A stretch of DNA of 64,000 nt from Methanoregulaceae archaeon (GTDB lineage Archaea; Halobacteriota; Methanomicrobia; Methanomicrobiales; Methanospirillaceae). Shown here piece by piece: positions 44,744-53,516 of the stretch. Where the stretch lies: assembly GCA_015660965.1 (NCBI GenBank), contig JACTVG010000006.1, positions 57,879 to 121,878 on the forward strand. Reading direction: 5' to 3'. Position numbers and translations under genes: made by a program. Under the pieces are notes generated by a model. The model did no database searches, had not been told where the DNA came from, and saw only the letters and a program-made list of their open reading frames with translations. The first letter of the stretch is position 1. Each line of letters begins with the position of its first letter.

Positions 44744-45163
44744 ATGGCAAACCCTAGAAAAACACAGAAAAGAATGCCCAGACGGCGTGAAGAGTTCACC
44801 TATCGTGGACATAAAATCGATGAACTTAAAGCGATGGGGTTAACCGAACTTGTTCCCATTATGCCAGCGCGTGTACGCCGCAAGGTTGTCCGTGGTCTTT
44901 CAAGAGGTGAAGAGACGCTCTTAAAGAAGATTCGAACTGGTGACCGGAAGGTTCGGACTCATCTCCGGGAAATGATTGTCATGCCAGAGATGATCGGGAG
45001 AACAATCGAGATTCACAATGGTAAAGAGTTTGTCAAAGTGGAATTCCAACCCGAATCTGTTTTCCACTTCCTTGGCGAATTTGCATTAACCAGAAAGAGG
45101 GTCACGCATGGATCCGCCGGTATCGGTGCAACAAGGTCGAGTAAATACGTTCCGTTGAAGTGA
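44744..45163 (+). CDS. rps19: Ribosomal protein uS19
   Basis: A 139-residue small-subunit head protein. It has [44 protein letters not shown] and the [33 protein letters not shown]-terminus. The stop overlaps the rpl22 start region (TGATG). Confidence 0.96.
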   Translation: MANPRKTQKRMPRRREEFTYRGHKIDELKAMGLTELVPIMPARVRRKVVRGLSRGEETLLKKIRTGDRKVRTHLREMIVMPEMIGRTIEIHNGKEFVKVEFQPESVFHFLGEFALTRKRVTHGSAGIGATRSSKYVPLK

Positions 45164-45168
45164 TGGAC

Positions 45169-45633
45169 ATGGCACGAGTTAATTATTCTAAAAAATTTGA
45201 AGGCGATACTTTTGCACGAGGTAAAGTGAACGAGATCTCGATCTCGCCGAAGCACTCGATTGAGATTGCCGCGTTCATCAACCATAAGCGCATTAGTGAG
45301 GCGATTGCGTATCTCAATGAGGTTATCGCACTTAAGAAGGCAATACCGTTTAAACGGTTCAACCGGAATGTTGCCCACAAACGGAGTCTCCATGGAATAT
45401 GGGATGCAGGTAGATATCCAGTTAAAGCATCCAAAGTCTACATCCGCCTCCTTGAATCAGTGAAAAAGAATGCAGAGTATCTCGGCCTTGATGTAGAAAA
45501 ACTTGAGATCGTTCATGTTTCTGCAAATAGAGGAAGAGCACAAAAGTCTTTTTTCCCTCGGGCAATGGGGCGTGCAACGCCCAAGGTGCACGAGACAGTC
45601 AATATCGAGATCGTTGCACGTGAGGTGTCCTGA
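45169..45633 (+). CDS. rpl22: Ribosomal protein uL22
   Basis: A 154-residue tunnel protein starting [29 protein letters not shown], with [28 protein letters not shown] at 45169 fits the family start; ATG 45163 and GTG 45160 are alternatives. TGATG links it to rps3. Confidence 0.95.
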   Translation: MARVNYSKKFEGDTFARGKVNEISISPKHSIEIAAFINHKRISEAIAYLNEVIALKKAIPFKRFNRNVAHKRSLHGIWDAGRYPVKASKVYIRLLESVKKNAEYLGLDVEKLEIVHVSANRGRAQKSFFPRAMGRATPKVHETVNIEIVAREVS

Positions 45634-46337
45634 TGGCAGTTGAAAAGAAATTTATCTCAGAAGGTGTTCGGAAAGCCCGCGTCGAGAAATATCTAACAAA
45701 AGAATTAAAGCGTGCGGGATATGGTGGAATGGATATTGCTCGGACTCCTCTAGGTACCCAAGTTACGATCTTTGCAGAAAAGCCAGGTATTGTCATTGGT
45801 AAAGGGGGTAAACTCGTCCATCAGTTAACTCAGGATCTTGCTCAAAAATACGGTGTTGAATCTCCACAAATCGAGGTTCAGCAAGTAGCAAACCCAAGCT
45901 TCAACGCTCAAATCATGGCAGAGCGTCTTGCAAATGCACTCGAACGTGGCTGGTACTTCCGCAAAGCAGGTACAAGCATTCTCCGTAGGGTCATGGATTC
46001 TGGTGCACTAGGCTGTGAGGTTATTATTGCTGGTAAACTTACCGGTGCACGAGCCCGTACACAAAAGTTTACTGAAGGATATATCAAGCACTGTGGCGAA
46101 CCGAGCAACACCCTAGTCGAAAAAGGATATGCCGTTGCAATTAAGAAACTGGGAGTCATCGGAGTCCAAGTCAAGATTGTTCCTGCTGGAGCAAAACTAC
46201 CGGACCACTTTGAGGTTATTGAGACGGTTAAACCAATACCAAAACCGAAACCAAAAATTTCGGTTACTCCTGTCGGTGAAGATGTAGATGTCGACGCTGT
46301 TCTTCCAGATGAAATCAACGATGCGGAGGTATCGTGA
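45633..46337 (+). CDS. rps3: Ribosomal protein uS3
   Basis: A 234-residue protein of the mRNA entry site. KH-domain segment TIFAEKPGIVIGKGGKLVHQLTQ and LRRVMDSGALGCEVIIAGKLTGARA are present. The C-terminus is acidic and longer than in many archaea (VDVDAVLPDEINDAEV). It is coupled to rpl29. Confidence 0.96.
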   Translation: MAVEKKFISEGVRKARVEKYLTKELKRAGYGGMDIARTPLGTQVTIFAEKPGIVIGKGGKLVHQLTQDLAQKYGVESPQIEVQQVANPSFNAQIMAERLANALERGWYFRKAGTSILRRVMDSGALGCEVIIAGKLTGARARTQKFTEGYIKHCGEPSNTLVEKGYAVAIKKLGVIGVQVKIVPAGAKLPDHFEVIETVKPIPKPKPKISVTPVGEDVDVDAVLPDEINDAEVS

Positions 46338-46540
46338 TGGCAATATTCAGAGCTCGAGATGTAAAGCAGCTCTCTGATGTCGAACTTCAGGAACAGATGG
46401 GGAAGCTTCGTATGGAGCTAGTTCAGCACTACGGCAAAGTAAGTGCCGGCGGCGCAACGGAGAATCCAGGGCATATTCATGAACTTCGCAGAACAATTGC
46501 CCGAATGATGACCGAACAGAACCGCAGGAGAAATGTATGA
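46337..46540 (+). CDS. rpl29: Ribosomal protein uL29
   Basis: A 67-residue two-helix tunnel-exit protein: AIFRARDVKQLSDVELQEQ, then ELRRTIARMMTEQNRRRN. The start ATG overlaps the uS3 stop (TGATG). Its stop overlaps the following rnp1 start (ATGA). Confidence 0.95.
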   Translation: MAIFRARDVKQLSDVELQEQMGKLRMELVQHYGKVSAGGATENPGHIHELRRTIARMMTEQNRRRNV

Positions 46541-46815
46541 TCTCTCCCCAGAACGTCTTATTTCATGAATTGATAGGACTTGACGTTCTGGTAGTTTCAG
46601 CCAGTAACCCCACGTATATCGGGGTTGCCGGTCGCATCGTCGATGAAACAAAACATATGCTTGCCATTCAGACAGCACAGAGGGTTAAAAAGATACCTAA
46701 AAGGCACAGCATATTCCGGCTGACTCTTCCAGAAAGTCGGATTGTTGAGATCGATGGATCGGTGATTGCACTGGCTCCTGAAAAGAGGATCAACATGCAT
46801 ATTAAAAGAGGATAA
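46537..46815 (+). CDS. rnp1: Ribonuclease P protein component 1 (Rpp29/Pop4)
   Basis: A 92-residue Sm-like protein that assists the RNase P RNA in removing tRNA 5' leaders. It has [33 protein letters not shown] and [12 protein letters not shown]. It sits between rpl29 and rps17, its usual place in archaeal operons. Confidence 0.94.
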   Translation: MISPQNVLFHELIGLDVLVVSASNPTYIGVAGRIVDETKHMLAIQTAQRVKKIPKRHSIFRLTLPESRIVEIDGSVIALAPEKRINMHIKRG

Positions 46816-46819
46816 AATA

Positions 46820-47146
46820 ATGGCAAAGAACATAGGATTGAACGTCCAGGCTCCGAAGCAGGAATGCAAGGATGTTGATTGTCCGTTTCACGGCACTTTA
46901 TCGGTACGCGGCCAGGTGATTACCGGGAAAGTCGTGAGCGATCGCATGATAGGAACGGTTGTAGTTTTACGCAACTACCTCCATTACATCAAAAAGTACA
47001 AACGGTACGAGAAACGTAGTTCCAAAATTCATGCGCACAACCCGCCATGCATACAGGCAAAGGTGGGTGACGTGGTGAAGATTGCTGAATGTCGACCGCT
47101 GTCGAAAAGTACGACGTTTGTTGTGGTGGAGGTCGAGCAGCAATGA
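46820..47146 (+). CDS. rps17: Ribosomal protein uS17
   Basis: A 108-residue small-subunit protein with [57 protein letters not shown] and [22 protein letters not shown]. Its stop overlaps the rpl14 start (ATGA). An upstream in-frame ATG at 46766 is rejected. Confidence 0.95.
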   Translation: MAKNIGLNVQAPKQECKDVDCPFHGTLSVRGQVITGKVVSDRMIGTVVVLRNYLHYIKKYKRYEKRSSKIHAHNPPCIQAKVGDVVKIAECRPLSKSTTFVVVEVEQQ

Positions 47147-47541
47147 AGGCAAAGCAGTCAAAGACTCCGCGAGCTCTTTCAACGGGAACAAAACTCATTT
47201 GCGCTGATAATACTGGGGCACGTGTTGTCCAAATCGTCTCTGTCTTTGGATACCACGGTGTACGACGCCGTCAGCCTAAAATGGGACTTGGGGATCTTGC
47301 AACGGTAAGTGTTAAGAAGGGCACCCCTGATATGCGCCGTAAGCTAGTTAGAGCGGTCGTAATCCGACAGAAGAAAGAGATCCGAAGACCCAATGGATTG
47401 CGCATCTCTTTTGAGGACAATGCCGTTGTCGTTGTTGATGAAAAGAATGAACCGAAGGGAACGGAGATTAAAGGTCCGGTCGCTCGTGAAGTCGCAGAAC
47501 GCTTCCCGAAGCTCGGTTCCATGGCGACTATAATTGTATGA
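47143..47541 (+). CDS. rpl14: Ribosomal protein uL14
   Basis: A 132-residue protein at the subunit interface. It has [45 protein letters not shown] and [27 protein letters not shown] at 47143 overlaps the uS17 stop; a longer upstream frame is rejected. Confidence 0.96.
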   Translation: MKAKQSKTPRALSTGTKLICADNTGARVVQIVSVFGYHGVRRRQPKMGLGDLATVSVKKGTPDMRRKLVRAVVIRQKKEIRRPNGLRISFEDNAVVVVDEKNEPKGTEIKGPVAREVAERFPKLGSMATIIV

Positions 47542-47551
47542 GGTGTGGAAC

Positions 47552-47917
47552 ATGGTACGAATTGAAAGCAAACAGCCCAGAAAACAGAGAAAGGCACGCT
47601 ATACCGCGACTTCACATGAAAAGAGTCGATTCCTAAACGCACCTCTCTCGATCTCACTACAAGAAAAATACAGCAAACAGACTTTGCGAGTGGTTAAAGG
47701 TGATACCGTCAAACTCACCCGAGGGGATTTTACAGGTCAAGAAGGTGTTGTCGATGAAGTGGATACCGTTCGAGCAAAACTTGTTGTTCACGGCGTATCT
47801 TCGACAAAAGCGGATGGTACCGAAGTTCCCAGAATGGTTGATGCATCCAAAGTGGAAATCACAAAACTGAATCTCAACGATAACCGTCGCGAAGAAAAGT
47901 TAGGAGGGGGCAAATAA
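47552..47917 (+). CDS. rpl24: Ribosomal protein uL24
   Basis: A 121-residue tunnel protein with VVKGDTVKLTRGDFTGQEGVVDEVDTVRAKLVV (KOW-type). The site gaggtg precedes ATG 47552. A frame starting earlier at 47534 is not needed. Confidence 0.95.
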   Translation: MVRIESKQPRKQRKARYTATSHEKSRFLNAPLSISLQEKYSKQTLRVVKGDTVKLTRGDFTGQEGVVDEVDTVRAKLVVHGVSSTKADGTEVPRMVDASKVEITKLNLNDNRREEKLGGGK

Positions 47918-48643
47918 ATGTCAGACCATTTAAAGCGCCTTAATGCACCGGACTCATGGCACATCGCAAAGAAGACGAATAAATTTATTACAAAAACGTC
48001 AGCAGGTCCACACAATGCAAATGCGCTTCCAATCGCCGTTTGGTTACGTGACCGAATGGGATTTGCCCGAACGATGAAGGAAGTCAAACAGATCCTATCC
48101 CAAAAGGATGTTATTATTAACGGGATACCATGTAGAAACCCGAAGATGGGTGTTGGGATCTTTGACATCATCGTACTTCCGAAGATCGGGAAACAATACC
48201 GTATCCTGCGAGACAAAGATGGCCGTCATGTTTCTATCGAGATTGACGCAGAGGCGGCAAAGACCCGTCTATGCAAGATCAAGAATAAGACGGTGGTGAA
48301 AGGGAGTAAGGTCCAGCTGAATATGCGAGATGGAGCAAACATCCTCGCTGACAACACCTACAAACCCGGGGACTCGATTGTAGTTTCACTCGAACCGGAA
48401 ACCCGATTCAAGATAATTGATCACTTTCCGCTTGCTGTTGGAAACATGGCCATGGTTATTGGTGGTAAACACTCAGGTAAAGTTGCACGAATCGTTGACA
48501 TTATGAAGGTGCAAGGGAGTGTACCCAATAGGATCATTCTCGAAGATGAAACAACAAAAACACGGTTCGATACAATTGTTCCTTACGTCTACATGGTTGG
48601 TAGACAGACACCTGCACTGGCTAAGTGGGGGATTGAGCAGTGA
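47918..48643 (+). CDS. rps4e: Ribosomal protein eS4
   Basis: A 241-residue archaeal/eukaryotic small-subunit protein. It has DHLKRLNAPDSWHIAKKTNKFITKTSAGPHN, the S4-like domain ILSQKDVIINGIPCRNPKMGVGIFDIIVLP, and a KOW part (HFPLAVGNMAMVIGGKHSGKVA). Its stop (TGA) overlaps a GTG start of rpl5. Confidence 0.96.
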   Translation: MSDHLKRLNAPDSWHIAKKTNKFITKTSAGPHNANALPIAVWLRDRMGFARTMKEVKQILSQKDVIINGIPCRNPKMGVGIFDIIVLPKIGKQYRILRDKDGRHVSIEIDAEAAKTRLCKIKNKTVVKGSKVQLNMRDGANILADNTYKPGDSIVVSLEPETRFKIIDHFPLAVGNMAMVIGGKHSGKVARIVDIMKVQGSVPNRIILEDETTKTRFDTIVPYVYMVGRQTPALAKWGIEQ

Positions 48644-49149
48644 CATCGATGCGAGATCTCTATATCGATAAAGTGGTTGTCCATATGGGTGTCGGAGAAA
48701 GTGGCGATAAGCTCGTAAAAGCCGAGGAAATTATGAAAACGATTACCGGTCAGACACCTGTCCGAACCATAGCCAAGAAGACTCAGCCAGCCTTCAATGT
48801 TCGTAAGGGAGCACCAATCGGGTGTAAGGTAACACTTCGAGGGAAACTCGCACAGGAGTTTTTTAAGACATCCCTTGGTATCATTCAACGAATTCTGTTT
48901 GAAAACCAGTTTGGCAGGGGCGGGAACAACTTTTCGTTCGGTATAGAGGAACACACTGATTACCCTGGGATGTCATATGACCCACAGATTGGTATCTATG
49001 GGATGGACATCAACGTGGTTCTTGAGCGTAGAGGAATTCGTATCTCGCGCCGTCGCATGGGGCAGAAACATCTCCCAGCAAAACAGCGCGTGAACAAACA
49101 GGATGCAATTCAATTCCTCAAAGAGAACTATCAGGTGGAGGTGCGCTGA
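48640..49149 (+). CDS. rpl5: Ribosomal protein uL5
   Basis: A 169-residue 5S rRNA-binding protein with [76 protein letters not shown] at 48640 overlaps the eS4 stop; ATG at 48649 is an alternative. The TGATG junction couples it to rps14. Confidence 0.95.
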   Translation: MTSMRDLYIDKVVVHMGVGESGDKLVKAEEIMKTITGQTPVRTIAKKTQPAFNVRKGAPIGCKVTLRGKLAQEFFKTSLGIIQRILFENQFGRGGNNFSFGIEEHTDYPGMSYDPQIGIYGMDINVVLERRGIRISRRRMGQKHLPAKQRVNKQDAIQFLKENYQVEVR

Positions 49150-49304
49150 TGGCAGGAGAGAGAAAAAAGAAATACGGTCGCGGTGCGAACGAATGCAAAA
49201 TGTGCGGCCGAAAACAGGGTTTAGTACGTAGGTACTATATCATGTTCTGCCGTCAGTGTTTCCGTGAATGGGCACGGAAAATGGGCTTTAAAAAGCTGAA
49301 CTAA
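49149..49304 (+). CDS. rps14: Ribosomal protein uS14 (zinc-binding)
   Basis: A 51-residue frame from ATG 49149 to TAA 49304. Two CxxC pairs (CKMC, CRQC) form a zinc site, and the basic start ERKKKYGRG fits the family. It is placed in its usual position between rpl5 and rps8. Confidence 0.95.
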   Translation: MAGERKKKYGRGANECKMCGRKQGLVRRYYIMFCRQCFREWARKMGFKKLN

Positions 49305-49317
49305 GAGGGGATGAAAA

Positions 49318-49710
49318 ATGACACGACTTAATCCAATGGCAGATGGAATGTGCACCCTCAAGAACGCCTGTGATACCGGAAAGGTTAAATGCATCATCGA
49401 GCCCGCTAGTAAACTCCTTGGTGCCATGCTACGCATCATGCAGGAAGCAGGCTATATAGGTAGTTTCGAATTTGTTGATGACGGTAGAGGTGGACAATTG
49501 GTAGTCAATCTCATTGGTAAGATCAACAATTGTGGTGCCATTACTCCACGTTTCTCGTGCAAATTTGAAGAGATGGAGTACTGGGAAAAACAATACCTGC
49601 CGGGAAAGAACTTTGGAATTCTGATGCTTTCTACATCACGCGGTGTAATGTCGCATGAAGAGGCACGAAAACAGGGTCTTGGCGGAGAACTGCTCGGATA
49701 CGTCTACTGA
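49318..49710 (+). CDS. rps8: Ribosomal protein uS8
   Basis: A 130-residue protein that binds the central domain of 16S r[52 protein letters not shown], then [38 protein letters not shown] precedes the start. Confidence 0.96.
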   Translation: MTRLNPMADGMCTLKNACDTGKVKCIIEPASKLLGAMLRIMQEAGYIGSFEFVDDGRGGQLVVNLIGKINNCGAITPRFSCKFEEMEYWEKQYLPGKNFGILMLSTSRGVMSHEEARKQGLGGELLGYVY

Positions 49711-49719
49711 GGTGCAATT

Positions 49720-50244
49720 ATGGCAACAGTACGTAAGGTCAAGATTCCAAAAGGCGTTAAAGTCCATTTGGATGGCGCAATTCTCAAAGTGACAGGACCC
49801 AAGGGGCAGCTTGAACGCAATGTTAGATTCCCCCAAGTGACTATTACCTGTGATGACAACGAGATTGTGATTTCCACCGAATCTAAAAGGAAGGAAATCA
49901 TGGCGATGGTAGGTACCTTCGAAGCTCATGCAAAAAACATGTGTAAAGGCGTCTTGGAAGGGTTTGAATATCGCATGAAGGTGGTCTATAGCCACTTCCC
50001 AATTCAGCTCAAATTGCAGGGTAATCGTCTCGAGATAAACAATTTTCTTGGCGAGAAGAAGGCACGGTATGCAAATATCGATCCTAACGTTTCTGCAAAG
50101 GTATCAGGGGATGAAGTAGTTCTAACTGGTATCAACTGTGAAATTGTCGGTACTACCGCTGCAAATATTGAACATGCCACTCACATCCGTGACCGAGATC
50201 CTCGGGTGTTTCAGGATGGTATATTTATCGTGCAGAGGGGGTGA
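49720..50244 (+). CDS. rpl6: Ribosomal protein uL6
   Basis: A 174-residue protein with two related domains: KIPKGVKVHLDGAILKVTGPKGQLERN, then FEYRMKVVYSHFPIQLKLQGNRLEINNFLGEKK. The gaggtg ribosome site precedes the ATG. Confidence 0.96.
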   Translation: MATVRKVKIPKGVKVHLDGAILKVTGPKGQLERNVRFPQVTITCDDNEIVISTESKRKEIMAMVGTFEAHAKNMCKGVLEGFEYRMKVVYSHFPIQLKLQGNRLEINNFLGEKKARYANIDPNVSAKVSGDEVVLTGINCEIVGTTAANIEHATHIRDRDPRVFQDGIFIVQRG

Positions 50245-50249
50245 CGTAG

Positions 50250-51008
50250 ATGGCAGATGAAATTCGACGATTAATCCGTGTACGTACCCAGAAGAATGCG
50301 ACCTTCAAGCGCGATGGATTCGGCAAAAAATCGCAGCTTTCCAGTTCGTGGAGAAAACCACGGGGACAACACAGCAAAAAAAGAGAACAGAGAAAGGCAA
50401 AAGGGGCACTTCCGAAACCCGGTTTTGGCAGTCCTATTTCTGTTCGTGGTATGCACCCAAGTGGGTATTATGATATACTCGTCTTCACTCTTCACGACCT
50501 AGAGGGATTGGATCCGAAAACGCAAGCAGTTCGGATCTCTGCAAATATTGGCAGACGTAAACGTGCACTGATTCAGGAAAAGGCACTATCAAATGGCCTA
50601 AAAGTACTGAATGTACGTGAAGTCCCCACCGGCAAGAAACTAGAACCGGAACCCGTCATTGAGAAGGAAGTAAAGGCAGAGAAAGTATCAAAACCAAAAA
50701 CAAAGCCTAAGAAAGAGAAGAAACAAGAGAAAGCGGTCTCGGTAAAGAAAGAAAAGAAGGAACCGGCAAAGGCAAAGACCAAAAAGAAGGTCAAAGCCGA
50801 AAAATCTGAAGAAGACAAGCCAAAGAAGGAAACAAAACCAAAAGTGTCGAAAACAAAGGTAGACACCAAATCAGAGTCAAAACCAAAGCGACCCTCAAAA
50901 CCAAAAACCGAGTCGGCGAAAGGGTCAAAGACAAAACCAAAAACCGCATCGAAACCGGTAACTAAATCCAGAAAGAAGACCGGCACAGAGGTGAAAGACA
51001 ATGAGTGA
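50250..51008 (+). CDS. rpl32e: Ribosomal protein eL32 with a long lysine-rich C-terminal extension
   Basis: A 252-residue protein. The first 127 residues match archaeal eL32 (FKRDGFGKKSQLSSSWRKPRGQHSKKREQRKAKGALPKPGFGSP). About 125 residues follow that are almost entirely Lys, Pro, Glu, Thr and Ser repeats with many KPK and KKE motifs, a low-complexity tail not typical of the family. The end overlaps the eL19 start by 8 bases, so the tail lies inside the operon and is coded in frame with no stop before it. Confidence 0.92.
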   Translation: MADEIRRLIRVRTQKNATFKRDGFGKKSQLSSSWRKPRGQHSKKREQRKAKGALPKPGFGSPISVRGMHPSGYYDILVFTLHDLEGLDPKTQAVRISANIGRRKRALIQEKALSNGLKVLNVREVPTGKKLEPEPVIEKEVKAEKVSKPKTKPKKEKKQEKAVSVKKEKKEPAKAKTKKKVKAEKSEEDKPKKETKPKVSKTKVDTKSESKPKRPSKPKTESAKGSKTKPKTASKPVTKSRKKTGTEVKDNE

Positions 51009-51453
51009 CCTTGCAAGTCAAAAAAGGATCGCATCATCAATCCTCAAGTGCGGAGTGAACCGAGTCTGGTTCAATCCTGAGAGACTCACAGATATCGAAA
51101 ATGCAATTTCACGAGAAGATCTAAGGGGTCTCATATCTGATGGTGCAATAAAAGCACAACAGAAAAATGGTATTAGCCGGGGTCGGGCACGAGCAAAGAT
51201 GGCAAAAAGATCCTATGGTCACTGTAAGGGTCCTGGACGCCGGAAGGGTGCTGTTGGTGCACGTAATCCAAGAAAGAAATCATGGATCCAAAAGATCCGC
51301 GCTATCAGGAAAGCACTTGTTGCGTTACGCGATGCTGGAAGTATCGACTCACATATGTATCGAGTTCTCTATAGAAAAGCCGCCGGTGGACAGTTTAGGA
51401 GTGTTGCCCACATGAAAGCGCAATTGGAGATCCTATCAGGGAGGATGAAGTAA
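51001..51453 (+). CDS. rpl19e: Ribosomal protein eL19
   Basis: A 150-residue protein: LASQKRIASSILKCGVNRVWFNPERL, SRGRARAKMAKRSYGHCKGPGRRKGAVGARNPRKKSWIQKIRAIRKAL. It overlaps the eL32 end by 8 bases. Confidence 0.96.
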   Translation: MSDLASQKRIASSILKCGVNRVWFNPERLTDIENAISREDLRGLISDGAIKAQQKNGISRGRARAKMAKRSYGHCKGPGRRKGAVGARNPRKKSWIQKIRAIRKALVALRDAGSIDSHMYRVLYRKAAGGQFRSVAHMKAQLEILSGRMK

Positions 51454-51454
51454 C

Positions 51455-51979
51455 ATGGCAACAGGATCACGCTACTTCGTTCCATTCCGCAGACGTCGAG
51501 AAGGTAAGACCAATTATTACCAACGCACTAGATTAGTCGTCGCGGATGCCCCACGCATGGTGGTTAGAAAAACCAACAGACACATCATCATCCAGTTAGT
51601 CGCTTCAGAAATGGATGGCGATCGAACTCTTGTAGCAGCAAACTCATCAGAGCTTGCGCAATATGGCTACAAAGGTTCCATGTCGAGTACTCCGGCAGCA
51701 TACCTTACCGGGCTATTGTTTGCCGTTAAGGCCAAAAAAGCACAATATTCGAGTGCAGTATTAGATATAGGTCTGAACCGAGCAACCCGAGGTGCCCGTG
51801 TCTTTGCAGCGTTAAAGGGGGCTGTGGATGCAGGTCTTATTGTACCACACGGCAAGGAAATCCTTCCGGATGACTCACGAATCAAAGGTGAGCATATCGC
51901 TGCATTCAACAAGACCGCAAAAGACATCGTAAAGAATATCGAACAGGTGGCAGACGCCATAAAAAAGGAGTTGGTGTAA
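51455..51979 (+). CDS. rpl18: Ribosomal protein uL18
   Basis: A 174-residue 5S rRNA partner: SRYFVPFRRRREGKTNYYQRTRLVV, GYKGSMSSTPAAYLTGLLFAVKAKK and LDIGLNRATRGARVFAALKGAVDAGL. The start is two bases from the eL19 stop. Confidence 0.96.
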   Translation: MATGSRYFVPFRRRREGKTNYYQRTRLVVADAPRMVVRKTNRHIIIQLVASEMDGDRTLVAANSSELAQYGYKGSMSSTPAAYLTGLLFAVKAKKAQYSSAVLDIGLNRATRGARVFAALKGAVDAGLIVPHGKEILPDDSRIKGEHIAAFNKTAKDIVKNIEQVADAIKKELV

Positions 51980-52597
51980 ATGGCATATGAAAAAGCAGAA
52001 TGGCGCCCGATCACCGGTCTGGGGAAACTCGTAGCCTCTGGAGAAATTAAAACCATTGATCAAGTCCTAGAAAGTGGCAGACCAGTTAAGGAACCTGAAA
52101 TCATTGATATGTTTCTCCCAGATCTGGAGGATGAAGTTCTCGACATCGCCATGATGCAACGAATGACCGACTCAGGCCGCCGAGTGCAGTTCCGTGCTGT
52201 TGTCATTGTTGGTAACAGGAATGGCTATATCGGGTTTGGTCAGGGTAAAGATGTCCAAGTCGGCGATGCTATCAAAAAAGCGATCATCAAGGCAAAGATG
52301 AACATAATCAAGGTACGACGTGGATGTGGCAGCTGGGAATGTGGGTGTGATGTCAGCCATTCAATTCCGATGAAGGTTGAGGGTCATGCCGGAAGCGTCC
52401 GTATTATTCTTAAGCCTGCTCCTCAAGGGATAGGACTTGTGACAGGGGATATCAGCAAAAAAGTTCTCGAGCTTGCTGGTATTAAAGATGCATGGACATT
52501 TGCTCGCGGTCAGACACGTACTACTATAAACTTTGCAAAAGCGACTTTCAACGCACTCAAAAAAACCAATATGATCAGGTTAGGGGGATCGCCATAA
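51980..52597 (+). CDS. rps5: Ribosomal protein uS5
   Basis: A 205-residue protein of the mRNA entry region: [90 protein letters not shown] joins it to rpl30. Confidence 0.96.
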   Translation: MAYEKAEWRPITGLGKLVASGEIKTIDQVLESGRPVKEPEIIDMFLPDLEDEVLDIAMMQRMTDSGRRVQFRAVVIVGNRNGYIGFGQGKDVQVGDAIKKAIIKAKMNIIKVRRGCGSWECGCDVSHSIPMKVEGHAGSVRIILKPAPQGIGLVTGDISKKVLELAGIKDAWTFARGQTRTTINFAKATFNALKKTNMIRLGGSP

Positions 52598-53058
52598 TGT
52601 ACGCAGTTGTACAGGTGCGTGGCGTGGTGAATACACGCCGCGACATCAAAGACACACTAAAAATGCTCCGACTCCATCATATCAACCACTGTGTACTTGT
52701 TCCTGATACTCCCGAGAATCTTGGCATGATCCGAAAGGTCAAGGATTATGTAGCCTATGGCGAGGTAGATGCAGCGACAATCGAGACACTATTACGTACA
52801 CGGGGTCGTATAATTGGCGATTCAGCGCTTACAGATGAATATATCAAAGATAACTCAACCTTCAATGGCATTGCTGATTTCGCTAAAGCTCTTACCAAAG
52901 GTGACTGCAAACTTAGGGATCTTCCAGGTCTCAAACCGGTATTGCGTCTCCATCCACCAAGAAAGGGCTACAGAACAACAAAACGAACGTATGTGCAGGG
53001 AGGAGCGCTTGGCTATTATGGTCAAGAGATCAATACTCTCCTCTACAAAATGAGGTAA
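52597..53058 (+). CDS. rpl30: Ribosomal protein uL30
   Basis: A 153-residue archaeal form: YAVVQVRGVVNTRRDIKDTLKMLRLHHINHCVLVPDT, and a C-terminal RLHPPRKGYRTTKRTYVQGGALGYYG. The start overlaps the uS5 stop; a frame starting earlier at 52492 is rejected. Confidence 0.96.
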   Translation: MYAVVQVRGVVNTRRDIKDTLKMLRLHHINHCVLVPDTPENLGMIRKVKDYVAYGEVDAATIETLLRTRGRIIGDSALTDEYIKDNSTFNGIADFAKALTKGDCKLRDLPGLKPVLRLHPPRKGYRTTKRTYVQGGALGYYGQEINTLLYKMR

Positions 53059-53063
53059 TAACA

Positions 53064-53492
53064 ATGCCGACGAACAAACGCTCAAAATATCGGGGTTCTC
53101 GGACGTGTGGGGGAGGAACTCACAAAAACCGTCGCGGTGCTGGAAATCGTGGGGGGCGGGGACGTGCCGGTATTAACGCCCACCACTTCGTTAAGTGGTA
53201 TTTGGAGTTCGGTGGTCCAGTCTTTGGTAAGGATGGTTTTGTCAATCAATCGCAAATAACAGTCACTACAATGGACATCGGTGTTATTGACCAGTTAGTA
53301 CCGTCACTACTTGCTCAAGGAATTGCCAAAAAAGAGGGAGATGCTATCATGATTAACACTGCCGATATGGGGATAGAAAAGGTTCTAGGAAGTGGCAGGG
53401 TTACAAAGAAACTGAACATCTCTTCACAGGCATTTTCCTCACAAGCCAAGGTAAAAATCGAAAAGATGGGTGGCAAGGCACTGGTTATTTAA
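53064..53492 (+). CDS. rpl15: Ribosomal protein uL15
   Basis: A 142-residue protein with the glycine-rich start KRSKYRGSRTCGGGTHKNRRGAGNRGGRGRAG and a C-terminal LNISSQAFSSQAKVKIEKMGGKALVI. Confidence 0.95.
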   Translation: MPTNKRSKYRGSRTCGGGTHKNRRGAGNRGGRGRAGINAHHFVKWYLEFGGPVFGKDGFVNQSQITVTTMDIGVIDQLVPSLLAQGIAKKEGDAIMINTADMGIEKVLGSGRVTKKLNISSQAFSSQAKVKIEKMGGKALVI

Positions 53493-53516
53493 ACACCTTA
53501 CATTTTTGGAGACACT

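Noticed and set aside
50573..51040. Antisense frame of 155 residues, rich in Phe and Ser
   Set aside because: It is the mirror image of the lysine-rich eL32 tail; low complexity only.
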